Assembly (NCBI RefSeq): GCF_900129505.1
Contig: NZ_LT670818.1
Location: 3,100,001-3,164,000 of the forward strand
From: Bradyrhizobium erythrophlei
GTDB taxonomy: Bacteria > Pseudomonadota > Alphaproteobacteria > Rhizobiales > Xanthobacteraceae
Direction of reading: 5' to 3'
DNA length: 64,000 bases
This document shows positions 26,030 to 34,582 of this stretch, piece after piece; positions within the stretch are counted from its first letter, which is position 1; the number at the start of each line of letters is the position of its first letter. The position numbers and the translations under genes were made by a program. A model generated the notes under the pieces. That model made no database searches. It was not told the DNA's origin and was given only the letters and a program-made list of their open reading frames with translations.

Positions 26030-27451
26030 TCACGGCCGAGTTTGAAGCTTGGAAAGATTTGATAGCCCGGCGATATTTAGAACTTCATAATTCCAGTGTG
26101 GGAGCCATCGACCAGCTTTTCCGTCCCTGGAAAACGTCCCTATCAGTTCTTCAAGTACATTCTTGTTCTTAAAAGCAACCACCGGAGCCATGCGTTCGAA
26201 ATAGGACCGCGATTCTGCGCGTGCAAATATTTCGAACGGTCCTCTTGTTCGTTGAGCGTAGAGCAGTGTCTCCGGATACCATGCTCTATAGTCGTTGGCA
26301 TCCAATATTGCCGACCGCAAGAAAAGAACGAAGTCGGCGGCCATCACGTCGACGAATTTCAAACCGCTTGCGTGGCTCCTCTGTTCCAGAAAATCGCCTC
26401 GTAGCGAAATTCGTCGCAATTCGCTCTGTTTGGGACCAAGCGCTTTCATCGATTTCCACACGATAGAAAAGTTATGCATGAACTCGTCATGGTGCCTTTC
26501 GTCACTCACGTAAAATCTGAGATCCAGAAAATCAGCGAGTGTCTCGAAACGCTCATGCTTGAGCAAGATCGCTACAGCGTAAAGAAATAGCTCATGCACG
26601 ATGAAGACGTAGTTGTCGAAATCCCAATCTTTCCAAGAAGACACAGCCTCTGGCCTCGACATCAGCGGAATGATGCGCTCAAAAAAATGCTGCAGCGACC
26701 TAGCAATCTCGGTGTCGGACGCGGGCGCGGCCGCAAGCATAAATTCGATAAATTCATTTCGATACGGGAGAAATGCCTCGATGTTGTCTATGACAGCTTG
26801 CGGAAAATCAGCGTGGTTTGGATCAACCTGAAAGCTCTCCAAAACCCTCACCAAAGAGTCTAGGTAGTTGGTGGTGGATGCTGATGCTGTACGCGACGAC
26901 GTATTGAGCGCTTCGATTGTTCGTCTCGCTTTGGCTCTAGTAGGGCTGGGCGCTTCGTCATCTAAAAACGAAGGCATCTTTCCGAGTGCTGGCTTTACAT
27001 ATGCGGGCTTCTCGAAGAGCCAACGAAGCAACTGCTCGAAGTTTGTTGCATAGCGGCTCTCGGTCATATCAATATAGATTCGTGAACTCAGGAATGCGGG
27101 GAGGTAGGGTTCGCCGTTAGCATCGACCTCCGGTACCACCGCCGCAAACTTGCTTTGATCGGCTCTCCTATAGATTTCCGGCGACATTATTTGGGATTCG
27201 GTGCCGACACCGCCCTTCCTATTATTGGCTTTTTCCGCGTACTTGTTATCCGAAACAATGATCACTTTGGTGACTTCCGGGTTGGTCACCATTGCTTCCA
27301 TGAACTGGACGGCATCGTTGCCCTCCCGCAAATCCCATTTGTCCAAAATGACGTCAACGCCGTTTTCGACAAGCTGCGTCGCGAGGTTGATGACCCACTG
27401 CTCGTGCGCGGGAGAGGTCCAACTGTACGAAATAAAGGCTTTAGGAGTCAC
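26030..27451 (-). CDS. SEFIR/TIR-like domain protein (putative immune effector)
   Basis: The product is about 473 residues. Its first 150 residues form a SEFIR domain: KAFISYSWTSPAHEQWV (box 1), ENGVDVILDKWDLREGND (box 2), then KVIIVSDNKYAEKANN and GVGTESQIMSPEIY. The remaining ~320 residues are helical and unassigned (about 190-470). SEFIR is a relative of TIR; bacterial SEFIR proteins have been reported as single-gene anti-phage systems (bSEFIR) that deplete NAD. This protein would fit that type, but activity is inferred only. The start is TTG 27454 or, better, the next codon GTG 27451 with AGGA 7 bases upstream. It stands alone in a region of gene debris. Confidence 0.82.
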   Translation of the reverse strand: MTPKAFISYSWTSPAHEQWVINLATQLVENGVDVILDKWDLREGNDAVQFMEAMVTNPEVTKVIIVSDNKYAEKANNRKGGVGTESQIMSPEIYRRADQSKFAAVVPEVDANGEPYLPAFLSSRIYIDMTESRYATNFEQLLRWLFEKPAYVKPALGKMPSFLDDEAPSPTRAKARRTIEALNTSSRTASASTTNYLDSLVRVLESFQVDPNHADFPQAVIDNIEAFLPYRNEFIEFMLAAAPASDTEIARSLQHFFERIIPLMSRPEAVSSWKDWDFDNYVFIVHELFLYAVAILLKHERFETLADFLDLRFYVSDERHHDEFMHNFSIVWKSMKALGPKQSELRRISLRGDFLEQRSHASGLKFVDVMAADFVLFLRSAILDANDYRAWYPETLLYAQRTRGPFEIFARAESRSYFERMAPVVAFKNKNVLEELIGTFSRDGKAGRWLPHWNYEVLNIAGLSNLSKLQTRP

Positions 27452-27593
27452 CAAGCGTTCCTGAATTCAATCGGTCCCGACTAAACAAGCGGTGGTTGAA
27501 CAGTGTCTCATAGAAACGTGATGCGCGTGAAGCATTTTTCTTCCTAATCAACAGGTGACTGGAAGACAAAAACACTTAAGCGAGGCTAAAGTC

Positions 27594-27884
27594 GTGTCAT
27601 GGAATAAGAGTTTTTTCGATCCACTCGAATTGCCTAAGGGCAAGAGGCTGGTCACCCTCCGCGACGCCGCAACCTACATAATGAAGCTCCCCAAGGCGGA
27701 ACACGATGCCGCCGAATGGCAGGCCGCGATGGAAGCGCTCCTGCTGGTTGCCGAGAGCGGCGGCCCGACGATGTTCGCCCGGATAGGCGTGATGCGAGCG
27801 CTCAATCGTCACGTCGAACGAGAGTTTAACTCGTCGCGGAAGGACACGCATTGGGGACAGAGGAAGTTGGCGCGGGATCGATGA
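27594..27884 (+). CDS. Hypothetical protein
   Basis: From GTG 27594 (GAGG 8 bases upstream) the product is 96 residues: VSWNKSFFDPLELPKGKRLV, then LRDAATYIMKLPKAEHDAAE and GPTMFARIGVMRALNRHVER. Proteins of this kind are common and conserved in Bradyrhizobium with no known function. An earlier in-frame GTG at 27555 is less likely. Soluble, no motif. Confidence 0.7.
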   Translation: MSWNKSFFDPLELPKGKRLVTLRDAATYIMKLPKAEHDAAEWQAAMEALLLVAESGGPTMFARIGVMRALNRHVEREFNSSRKDTHWGQRKLARDR

Positions 27885-27970
27885 TTAGCGCCCGACGACG
27901 ACCAACCGACAGGCCGTCGCAGTGAGCTGCGCGAGGTTACCTTGGCTAACGTCGGACAATCCAGCGCGCA

Positions 27971-28105
27971 TCACGAAGAACCTGATCGTAGGAGCCAGAG
28001 GCGCCAGACCACCCCGGCCACAGCGGCAATGGCGAGAATGATCCAGATGACCATGTGAAATTGTCCATATCCGCCGTAGCCCCATGGCTCCATCGTTCCG
28101 AACAT
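27971..28105 (-). CDS. 44-residue small membrane protein
   Basis: ATG 28105 has GGAGG 7 bases upstream on the minus strand. The product starts MFGTMEPWGYGGYGQFHMVI and contains one transmembrane helix (about 18-38) followed by a short basic tail. The N-terminal Gly/Tyr/Trp-rich part resembles small envelope proteins of the Bradyrhizobium group. Role unknown. Confidence 0.65.
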   Translation of the reverse strand: MFGTMEPWGYGGYGQFHMVIWIILAIAAVAGVVWRLWLLRSGSS

Positions 28106-28784
28106 GATCAGTCCTCCGGTTCCTCTGGCATGGTCGTCCGCGTCACCGCTATTCTCCCTGCTTTGCGTTAAAGCATATCACGGCTTGCGGCAGGGGCGTG
28201 ACGATCAATAATGAGCGGGGATTTCACACACACACACGCAAAAGCCGCCAAGGCTTCCCTCGACGGCTCGTGCCCGTTGCGTTTACGTGGAGGTGCGCTG
28301 CGTCGAGCGGTGCTCGAACGCGGTGCCTCTTCTTGTTTGGACGCACCGCCAAAATTAGGCGGCTGTTGCGTTGCCAGTGTGTCGGGCCAACGATCCCCGA
28401 TGCTTTGTGATGTGTGACTGGCGGCGATGCTCTTCAAGCCAGTGCTGCTGTCCTAACGATGCATTGGCAGCGAACTAGCACGATCCGGAGATTCACAGAT
28501 GTTGCTGGCCGCTACTTGCGACCCGGCGGTAATAGCTTCTCATCGCGGTCCTTCGAGGTGCAGTTCGTGTTGGCCTGAATGCGAACGGTCTTGCGCATGC
28601 TGTCCTCTCTGCGATCCGGGAACGCTTTCACGAGTACTGCTACGATTTCATCGCAGCCGGGAACCGCTTCGCAATGTCCCCGTTATCATCGTTGGGCGAC
28701 GTCACCTCCGTGGTTCGTGGCTCGGGCGCGGTCCTGCCTTACCTGCCCCCTCTTAAGCCCAAGGCGGGACCGTGCTTTGAATCC
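28106..28784. other. Intergenic region at the edge of the accessory segment
   Basis: About 680 bases without a supported gene. A plus-strand frame near 28580-28790 reads as possible coding sequence (RERFHEYCYDFIAAGNRFAM) but has no start or family and may be a gene fragment. The region ends against the tRNA-Ala remnant. Confidence 0.35.
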
Positions 28785-28835
28785 TGCCCATGACCTCTTG
28801 CCATGCAAGCGCTCTCCCAGCTGAGCTATGGCCCC
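28785..28835 (-). pseudogene. Truncated tRNA-Ala(GGC) remnant
   Basis: Reading the minus strand from 28835, GGGGCCATAGCTCAGCTGGG and AGAGCGCTTGCATGGC give a perfect acceptor 5' strand, D-arm and the anticodon-stem 5' side with a GGC anticodon. Four bases of the anticodon stem-loop are missing after GGC, and after AAGAGGTC the T-arm and 3' acceptor strand are replaced by unrelated sequence. It cannot form a tRNA. The break faces the accessory DNA. Confidence 0.75.
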
Positions 28836-28898
28836 TTGGACCTTCCGCGCGGCTTGGGGGGCGCGGGGCAAAACCCTGAACACAGTTCAGGGTTGATC

Positions 28899-29321
28899 TC
28901 AAGTCTCCTTCTCCTTGTGATCGCCGATGATGTCGGTGAAGTCCTCGTCGCCTTCTTCCTCGTCGGCGATGATGGTGGAATCGTCATCATCGTCATCATC
29001 GTCGTCTTCGTCGATCTCGATATCCTCATCCGATTCGGGAACGACGGCCTTGACCTTGCCGGTGTTCTCCTCGGCGTCGGCTTCGTCGAGCGGCACCAAC
29101 TCTTCAGCCTCGACGGGCTCCGGCGTTGCTTCGGCAGCGGCGGCAGCTGCGGCACGCCCTGCAGCGTCAGCGCGGGTCCGGGGCGGCGGGATCGGCGCGA
29201 TCGGCGCGATCCGCACGACCTCGCCGGTATAGGGCGAGATCACCGGATTCTTGTTGAGGTCGTAGAATTTTTTACCCGTCGTCGGGCAAATCCGTTTGGT
29301 TCCGAGATCGGATTTGGCCAC
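28899..29321 (-). CDS. FYDLN-acid / TIGR02300 family protein
   Basis: The 140-residue product starts at GTG 29321 (AAGGA about 8 bases upstream). It begins MAKSDLGTKRICPTTGKKFY with the family signature GKKFYDLNKNPVISPYTGE (about 16-34), then a Pro/Ala-rich linker. It ends in a strongly acidic C-terminus with a run of nine Asp residues near 106-114. This is the alphaproteobacterial FYDLN_acid family (TIGR02300), of unknown function. The CP..T..KF motif has one cysteine only, so metal binding is unclear. It marks the start of core-genome order. Confidence 0.9.
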   Translation of the reverse strand: MAKSDLGTKRICPTTGKKFYDLNKNPVISPYTGEVVRIAPIAPIPPPRTRADAAGRAAAAAAAEATPEPVEAEELVPLDEADAEENTGKVKAVVPESDEDIEIDEDDDDDDDDDSTIIADEEEGDEDFTDIIGDHKEKET

Positions 29322-29721
29322 GTGTGCAATCCTTGAGAATTTTTCGAAAAATGGTGCTTCACTTGGCTAGTTGGCGCGCAGCGCGCCGCTGTCAATAGCG
29401 CTCTGCGAAAGACGGATGGCCCGCGTGACGCCGCGCGCCCCAGGGGGCGTTGTGGCGGTAAACCAGCGGCATTTGGGTCCCTCCCGGTGGCCATTAAGGC
29501 CCGCTAGGCCGCCCAGCGCGGCCCGTGCGCGCGGTTTGCCGGGGCCAAGGGGCGGCGGGGTTAGGCCGGGACCGATTCTCACCTACGGTTTTGGGCCGTT
29601 TCCGCGCGCGGATCAGGGCTTGGAGAGCGGATTCGCCCGCTGCTGCCCCAAATGCTGCCCCGGGCGCCAAACAGCGGTAACGGTATTTTGGAAAATGGCA
29701 GCTAAGTCATTGATTTTGTAG
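29322..29721. other. GC-rich intergenic region
   Basis: About 400 bases between the FYDLN-acid gene and tRNA-Thr, very GC-rich, with no frame that has a start and family support. It should hold the promoter of the FYDLN-acid gene. Confidence 0.35.
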
Positions 29722-29796
29722 TGGTGCTGCCAGACAGGATTGAACTGTCGACCTCTCCATTACCAATGGAGTGCTCTACCACTGAGCTACGGCAGC
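29722..29796 (-). tRNA. tRNA-Thr (anticodon GGT)
   Basis: A 75-base minus-strand cloverleaf with all arms: acceptor GCTGCCG/TGGCAGC, D-arm GCTC...GAGC, anticodon arm CTCCA-TTGGTAA-TGGAG giving anticodon GGT, T-arm GACAG-TTCAATC-CTGTC, and an encoded CCA at 29722-29724. It reads ACC and ACU codons. Confidence 0.97.
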
Positions 29797-30149
29797 ATGC
29801 CCGGATCAGAGAATCGGCCGAAACGGCCCCTACAGGCGGGCCGATCCTTGCCACAAGCCTCCTGCTCGCGCAAGCGCGCGAACTGCCGGCGGGGCACCCA
29901 AAACGGCCAAAATCAGCCCGGCAGGCCGGAAGCAGGCTTCATTGGCGCGATTGCGGGCCGATCCAGTTCCCGATTTGGTCGGGGACCGGCGGCAAGCGTC
30001 CGTGCGGGTGAAAATTTTCGAAAAACCACGGCGCCGCGCGTAGGATCGGCAAAGTCGCAGCCGACCTTGCGGTTAGGCGATTGTCGGCGAGCGGAACACG
30101 ATATATCCGGACAATGACGGCGTGAGGCGAGACGCATTCGAACGGGTCC
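29797..30149. other. Intergenic region upstream of a small conserved gene
   Basis: About 350 bases with no supported gene on either strand; it must contain the tRNA-Thr promoter. Confidence 0.35.
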
Positions 30150-30359
30150 ATGATGACGGATGACGGCGATACAGCTGATGGCCGGGGACGCCATTTGGCG
30201 AAAAAAGATGCAAAACGGGACCGGCTGAAGGATGCGTTGCGCGAAAACCTCAAGCGACGAAAATCGCAGACGCGGGGGCGGGGCGACATCGCGCCGGCGC
30301 CTTCCCATGGTGAAGGCGCCGCACCCCATGGCGGCAGCGGCAAAAAGCCGGGCGAATAG
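30150..30359 (+). CDS. Small basic hypothetical protein
   Basis: The 69-residue product contains the conserved-looking core KRDRLKDALRENLKRRKSQT (about 22-41), a motif of short basic proteins found next to core genes in Rhizobiales. The N- and C-terminal thirds are low complexity. Start at ATG 30150 (or the next codon, ATG 30153). No function assigned. Confidence 0.65.
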   Translation: MMTDDGDTADGRGRHLAKKDAKRDRLKDALRENLKRRKSQTRGRGDIAPAPSHGEGAAPHGGSGKKPGE

Positions 30360-30412
30360 CCGGGTTCGGCCGCGCGGCAGGTTTTGCTAGCTTCTTGCGA
30401 CATGAGACGGAG

Positions 30413-32128
30413 ATGGCTGTGACCCCCGCGACTGGAAACAAGACCGACGGCAGCGCATTGCTGGCAAGCGCGTTTCCGCGCCTCGACCAGACCTTTCCCA
30501 CTCTCGCGCCGCCGGAGATCGCGCGCATGCGCCGGTTCGGCGAAGTGCGCCATTACGCGAACGGCGAAATGCTGTTCGAAACCGGCAAGCCCGGCCCCGG
30601 CATGTTCGTGTTGCTGTCCGGCCAAGTCGCGATCACCCAGCGCGACGGTCTCGGTCACGTCACGCCCATCATCGACCAGGGACCGGGACAGTTTCTCGCC
30701 GAGATCGGCCAGCTTTCGGGCCGCGTCGCGCTGGTCGACGGCCACGCCGAAGGCGACGTCGAGACGCTTCTGATTCCGCCGGAACGATTGCGCGCGCTAT
30801 TGGTCGCCGAAGCCGATCTCGGCGAGCGCATCATGCGCGCGCTGATTCTGCGCCGGGTCAGTCTGATCCAGGGCGGGGTCGGCGGACCCGTGCTGATCGG
30901 ACCGTCGAATTCCAGCGGCGTCATCCGGCTGCAGAGCTTTCTCACCCGCAACGGCATTCCGCATCATCTGCTCGACAAGGACAGCGATAACGACGCCGCC
31001 GAACTCATCGCGCGCTACTCACCGTCGCCGTCGGACTGGCCGCTGGTGGTGATGGTCAATGGCTCCGTGCTTCGCAATCCCACTGAATCCGAACTCGCCC
31101 GCGCACTCGGCATGATCGGCGGTCCCACTGGCGGCCGGATCTACGATGCGGCGATCGTCGGCTGCGGGCCGGCCGGTCTTGCGACCGCCGTCTATGCCGC
31201 CTCGGAGGGGCTATCCGTGGTGGTGCTGGACGCGCGCGCCTATGGCGGCCAGGCCGGCGCCAGCGCGCGCATCGAGAACTATCTCGGCTTCCCCACCGGC
31301 ATCTCGGGGCAGGCGCTGGCCGGCCGTGCCTTCTCCCAAGCCCAGAAATTCGGCGCCGATATCATGATTCCGATGGCGGCGAAGTCGCTCGATTGCACGC
31401 GAACCGAGGGCACCTTTGCGCTGGCGCTTGATAGCGGCGACAAGGTACGCGCGCGAGCGATCGTGGTGGCGAGCGGCGCGCGCTACCGGCGGCCGGAGAT
31501 CGAAAACCTCGATAAATTCGAAGGCCGCGGCGTCTGGTACTGGGCCTCGCCGATCGAGGCGCGGCTGTGCGCTGAGCAGGAGATCGTGCTGGTCGGCGGC
31601 GGCAACTCCGCAGGCCAGGCCGCGGTATTTCTGTCGGGCCATGCCCGCAAGATCTACATGATCATCCGCGGCGGCGGTCTTGGCGCCAGCATGTCGCGCT
31701 ATCTGATCGAGCGCATCGAGGCCACGCCGAACATCGAGCTGATATTCAACACCGAACTGGTGGCACTCGAGGGTACGGAAGACGGATTGCTGCAGCGGGT
31801 GCGATGGCGCAGCCGTCTCGGCGGCGACGATCATGCCGCTGATGTCCGCAATGTGTTCCTGTTCGTCGGCGCCGATCCCGCCACCGATTGGCTCGAGGGC
31901 TGCGGCGTCACGGTCGATCGCGGTGGCTTTGTCGTCACCGGCGCGCAGTCGGAACAGAATCAGGGGCGGCTGGTGGCGCAACTGGAGACCTCGGTGCCCG
32001 GCGTGTTCGCGGTCGGCGACGTCCGCTCGGGCTCGGTCAAGCGGGTCGGCGGCGCGATCGGCGAGGGCGCGCAGGTGGTGGCGGCGCTGCACGGCTTTCT
32101 AGGCGACGTTGCGAAACCTGCACTATAG
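30413..32128 (+). CDS. Cyclic-nucleotide-binding / thioredoxin-reductase-like flavoprotein
   Basis: The roughly 571-residue protein has an N-terminal cNMP-binding domain (about 20-150, with GKPGPGMFVLLSGQVAI), a small linker domain (about 160-235) and a thioredoxin-reductase-like FAD/NAD(P) domain (about 245-565). The latter shows YDAAIVGCGPAGLATAVYAA for FAD, VLVGGGNSAGQAAVFLSG for NADPH and GVFAVGDVRSGSVKRVGGAI at the end. The redox-active Cys-X-X-Cys of thioredoxin reductases is not present: the equivalent stretch reads GVWYWASPIEARLC. It may therefore reduce something other than thioredoxin. ATG 30413 is preferred to TTG 30395. EthD-like and UBP-zinc-finger genes follow within 400 bases and are probably cotranscribed. 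Confidence 0.9.
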   Translation: MAVTPATGNKTDGSALLASAFPRLDQTFPTLAPPEIARMRRFGEVRHYANGEMLFETGKPGPGMFVLLSGQVAITQRDGLGHVTPIIDQGPGQFLAEIGQLSGRVALVDGHAEGDVETLLIPPERLRALLVAEADLGERIMRALILRRVSLIQGGVGGPVLIGPSNSSGVIRLQSFLTRNGIPHHLLDKDSDNDAAELIARYSPSPSDWPLVVMVNGSVLRNPTESELARALGMIGGPTGGRIYDAAIVGCGPAGLATAVYAASEGLSVVVLDARAYGGQAGASARIENYLGFPTGISGQALAGRAFSQAQKFGADIMIPMAAKSLDCTRTEGTFALALDSGDKVRARAIVVASGARYRRPEIENLDKFEGRGVWYWASPIEARLCAEQEIVLVGGGNSAGQAAVFLSGHARKIYMIIRGGGLGASMSRYLIERIEATPNIELIFNTELVALEGTEDGLLQRVRWRSRLGGDDHAADVRNVFLFVGADPATDWLEGCGVTVDRGGFVVTGAQSEQNQGRLVAQLETSVPGVFAVGDVRSGSVKRVGGAIGEGAQVVAALHGFLGDVAKPAL

Positions 32129-32170
32129 TAAGCACGCCAAAAAGGCTGTCTATAAAAAGGGAGGAACGCT

Positions 32171-32479
32171 ATGGCTGACGTCGTCGTGTTGTACAAGACG
32201 CCGAACGATCCGGCTGCATTCGACAAATATTATGCCGAGACCCACATTCCGCTCGCCAAGAAGCTGCCGGGCTTGCGAAAATACCAGGTCAGCCAGGGGC
32301 CGGTCGTGTCGGCCGCCGGGCCGTCCGGCATCTATCTGATCGCGACACTGACCTTTGACAGCGTGGCCGCGGTCCAGAGCGCCTTCGGCAGCGCTGAGGG
32401 CAAGGCCACCGCGGCGGATGTCCCCAAATTTGCCACCGGCGGCGCCGATATCCTGTTCTTCGACGCGAAGGAGGTATGA
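32171..32479 (+). CDS. EthD-family small protein
   Basis: The 102-residue product matches the EthD ferredoxin-like fold: MADVVVLYKTPNDPAAFDKY, then ETHIPLAKKLPGLRKYQVS and a hydrophobic core LIATLTFDSVAAV. EthD proteins are small dimeric alpha/beta-barrel proteins linked to degradation pathways, usually without a defined reaction. GGGAGG stands before ATG 32171. It is 43 bases after the flavoprotein gene and 6 bases before the zinc-finger gene, so it is probably part of that operon. Confidence 0.88.
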   Translation: MADVVVLYKTPNDPAAFDKYYAETHIPLAKKLPGLRKYQVSQGPVVSAAGPSGIYLIATLTFDSVAAVQSAFGSAEGKATAADVPKFATGGADILFFDAKEV

Positions 32480-32485
32480 ACCGGG

Positions 32486-32794
32486 ATGGCAAAGGGCTGT
32501 ACCCATATTGCCGGCATCCGCAACGTGCAGCCGAGCGCGCTCGGCTGCGAGGAGTGCCTCAAGAGCGGCAGCGAGTGGCTGCATTTGCGGATCTGCCGCA
32601 CCTGCGGCCACGTCGGCTGCTGCGACGATTCACCCAACCGGCACGCCACCAAGCATTTCCACGCCACGCAGCACCCGGTCATCGAGGGCTACGATCCGCC
32701 GGAAGGCTGGGGCTGGTGCTATGTCGATGAAGTGCTGTTCGATCTGTCGGACCGGAAAACGCCCCACAACGGTCCGATCCCTCGCTATTACTGA
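32486..32794 (+). CDS. UBP-type zinc-finger protein
   Basis: The 102-residue product is essentially one zf-UBP domain: KGCTHIAGI, GCEECLKSGSEWLHLRICRT and CGHVGCCDDSPNRHATKHFH give the expected Cys/His ligand set. In eukaryotes this domain binds the ubiquitin C-terminus; bacteria lack ubiquitin, and bacterial copies often sit beside or are fused to the flavoprotein family found upstream here. The ribosome site overlaps the end of the EthD gene, supporting one transcript. Confidence 0.9.
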   Translation: MAKGCTHIAGIRNVQPSALGCEECLKSGSEWLHLRICRTCGHVGCCDDSPNRHATKHFHATQHPVIEGYDPPEGWGWCYVDEVLFDLSDRKTPHNGPIPRYY

Positions 32795-32824
32795 ATCCAG
32801 TTTTTAAGAACCCAGGAATTATGA

Positions 32825-33748
32825 ATGCCATGCGTGGTCAGACTCCCCCGTTTCGTCATCTGCATCGCGCTATTGCTGGTGGTTGCCCTGCTCTATCCTG
32901 GCAAGGCCTTCGCGCAGGCGCCGCAGGGCAAATTCGCCGACGTCAACGGCGTCAGGCTGCATTATCTCATCGCTGGCCGCGGCGATCCCGTCGTGCTGCT
33001 GCACGGCTATGCCGAAACCAGCCACATGTGGCTGCCGCTGATCGCAAAGCTGGCTGACAAACATACTGTGATCGCGCCGGATCTGCGCGGTTTCGGCGAG
33101 TCGTCCGCGCCGCCGGACGGCTACACCAAGGCGGCGATGGCGCGGGACATCCACGCGCTGGTGAAAGGCCTGAACTACGACCGCATCCGGCTGGTCGGCC
33201 ACGATATCGGGCTGATGGTCGCCTATGCCTATGCGGCGCAATATCCCAGCGAAGTCGATCGGCTGGTGCTGATGGAAGCTTTCCTGCCCGGCGTCGGCGA
33301 CTGGAACAGCGTCTTCCTGCTGCGCGATCTCTGGCATTTCCACTTCTACGGCAAGACGCCGCTGGCGCTGGTGACGGGGCGAGAGCGGATTTACCTCGAC
33401 CATTTCTGGAATGATTTCGCCGCCGACCCGAACAAATCGCTGTCGGAAAGCGATCGCCAATTCTATGCGAAGGCCTATGCGCAGCCCGGACACATGGCGG
33501 CCGGGATGGAAGTCTTCCGCGCCTTTCCGAAGGACGCCGAGGATTTCGCGCAATTTGCAAAAACCCAATTGACGATGCCGGTGCTGGTGCTGTCGGGCGA
33601 AAAGGCCGGCGGTCCGTTCCTGATCGAGCAGGGCAAGATGGTCGCGACCAATGTCGAGGGCATACTCGTCCAGGGATCAGGGCATTGGCTGATGGAAGAG
33701 GCGCCGAACCAGGTGATCCCGAAACTAGTTGAATTCCTCAATCGCTAG
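32825..33748 (+). CDS. Exported alpha/beta hydrolase (epoxide-hydrolase-like)
   Basis: The 307-residue product has a signal peptide (about 1-30, ending AFAQA), then an alpha/beta-hydrolase fold with VVLLHGYAETSHMW (oxyanion HG), DLRGFGESSAPPDGY and VGHDIGLMVAYAYA. The nucleophile is Asp (GHDIG, about 124), as in epoxide hydrolases and haloalkane dehalogenases rather than esterases. The C-terminal His is in GSGHWLMEEAPNQV. The substrate is unknown. ATG 32825 keeps the signal peptide in frame; ATG 32821 is in a different frame and is not used. Weak AGGA upstream. Confidence 0.88.
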   Translation: MPCVVRLPRFVICIALLLVVALLYPGKAFAQAPQGKFADVNGVRLHYLIAGRGDPVVLLHGYAETSHMWLPLIAKLADKHTVIAPDLRGFGESSAPPDGYTKAAMARDIHALVKGLNYDRIRLVGHDIGLMVAYAYAAQYPSEVDRLVLMEAFLPGVGDWNSVFLLRDLWHFHFYGKTPLALVTGRERIYLDHFWNDFAADPNKSLSESDRQFYAKAYAQPGHMAAGMEVFRAFPKDAEDFAQFAKTQLTMPVLVLSGEKAGGPFLIEQGKMVATNVEGILVQGSGHWLMEEAPNQVIPKLVEFLNR

Positions 33749-33886
33749 CCGCTCGACCGGGCGATTCGGCAAAAACCCCGCGAAACGGAAAGCCAATCAG
33801 GCGCCATGTGTTACTGCACGAACGCTTGAATGGAAATTATCGATCGAGGATCGTAGCATCCGGGCTGGTTTAAAAGGGGGAATGTC

Positions 33887-34390
33887 ATGATCCTGGGTAT
33901 GAGTTTGTCTGTCTTCACCACCGTTCACGTGATCATCAGTCTGATCGCCATTGTCGCGGGCATCATCGTCATGTTCGGACTGCTCGGCTCGAATCCGATG
34001 CCGGGTCTCACCGGCATCTTCCTGCTGTTCACGATACTGACCAGCGCCACCGGCTTTCTGTTTCCGTTCGAGAAGCTGCTGCCATCGCACATGATCGGCA
34101 TTCTTTCGCTGGTGCTGCTGGCGATCGCCTGCATCGCGCTCTACGGCATGAAGCTTTCCGGCCCATGGCGCTGGATCTATGTGCTGACCGCGATGATCTC
34201 GCTTTACTTCAACGTGTTCGTGCTGGTGATCCAGAGCTTCCTTAAGATACCGGCGCTGACCGTGCTGGCGCCGGGCAACCCGCCGTCCGGGCCGGCATTC
34301 GCCGTGATCCAGGGAATCGTGCTGCTGTTCTTCGTCGTCGTGATCATCGGCGCGATGCGGCGGTACCGCCCGATGCCGGCTTACGCCTGA
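33887..34390 (+). CDS. Integral membrane protein
   Basis: The 167-residue product has about five hydrophobic segments (roughly 8-32, 40-60, 68-86, 92-115, 137-157) and no soluble domain. The start at ATG 33887 follows AAAAGGGGG. I do not recognise a family. It lies between two hydrolase genes but with gaps of about 140 and 190 bases, so it is probably independently transcribed. Confidence 0.75.
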   Translation: MILGMSLSVFTTVHVIISLIAIVAGIIVMFGLLGSNPMPGLTGIFLLFTILTSATGFLFPFEKLLPSHMIGILSLVLLAIACIALYGMKLSGPWRWIYVLTAMISLYFNVFVLVIQSFLKIPALTVLAPGNPPSGPAFAVIQGIVLLFFVVVIIGAMRRYRPMPAYA

Positions 34391-34582
34391 TAATCAGTTC
34401 CCGTCATTCGGGGGCGGTGCATCGAACCTGGGTCTACCCGAGTTCGGCCAAATAAGTGTCCAAGTCGGCAACAGCCGACTTGGAGCGCCGGCCCCGGAAC
34501 CTCTATCAACACCATCCGAAATTCCCGGCGGCGCAGGGGCGCGCCGGGGAACGACGAGGTTATCTCAAAAAGGAGTTCTGCC

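Noticed and set aside
28785..28835. Functional tRNA-Ala
   Set aside because: Four anticodon-arm bases and the whole T-arm and 3' acceptor strand are missing, so no cloverleaf forms.
31211..32092. 293-residue minus-strand frame
   Set aside because: Antisense shadow of the flavoprotein gene caused by high GC at third codon positions.
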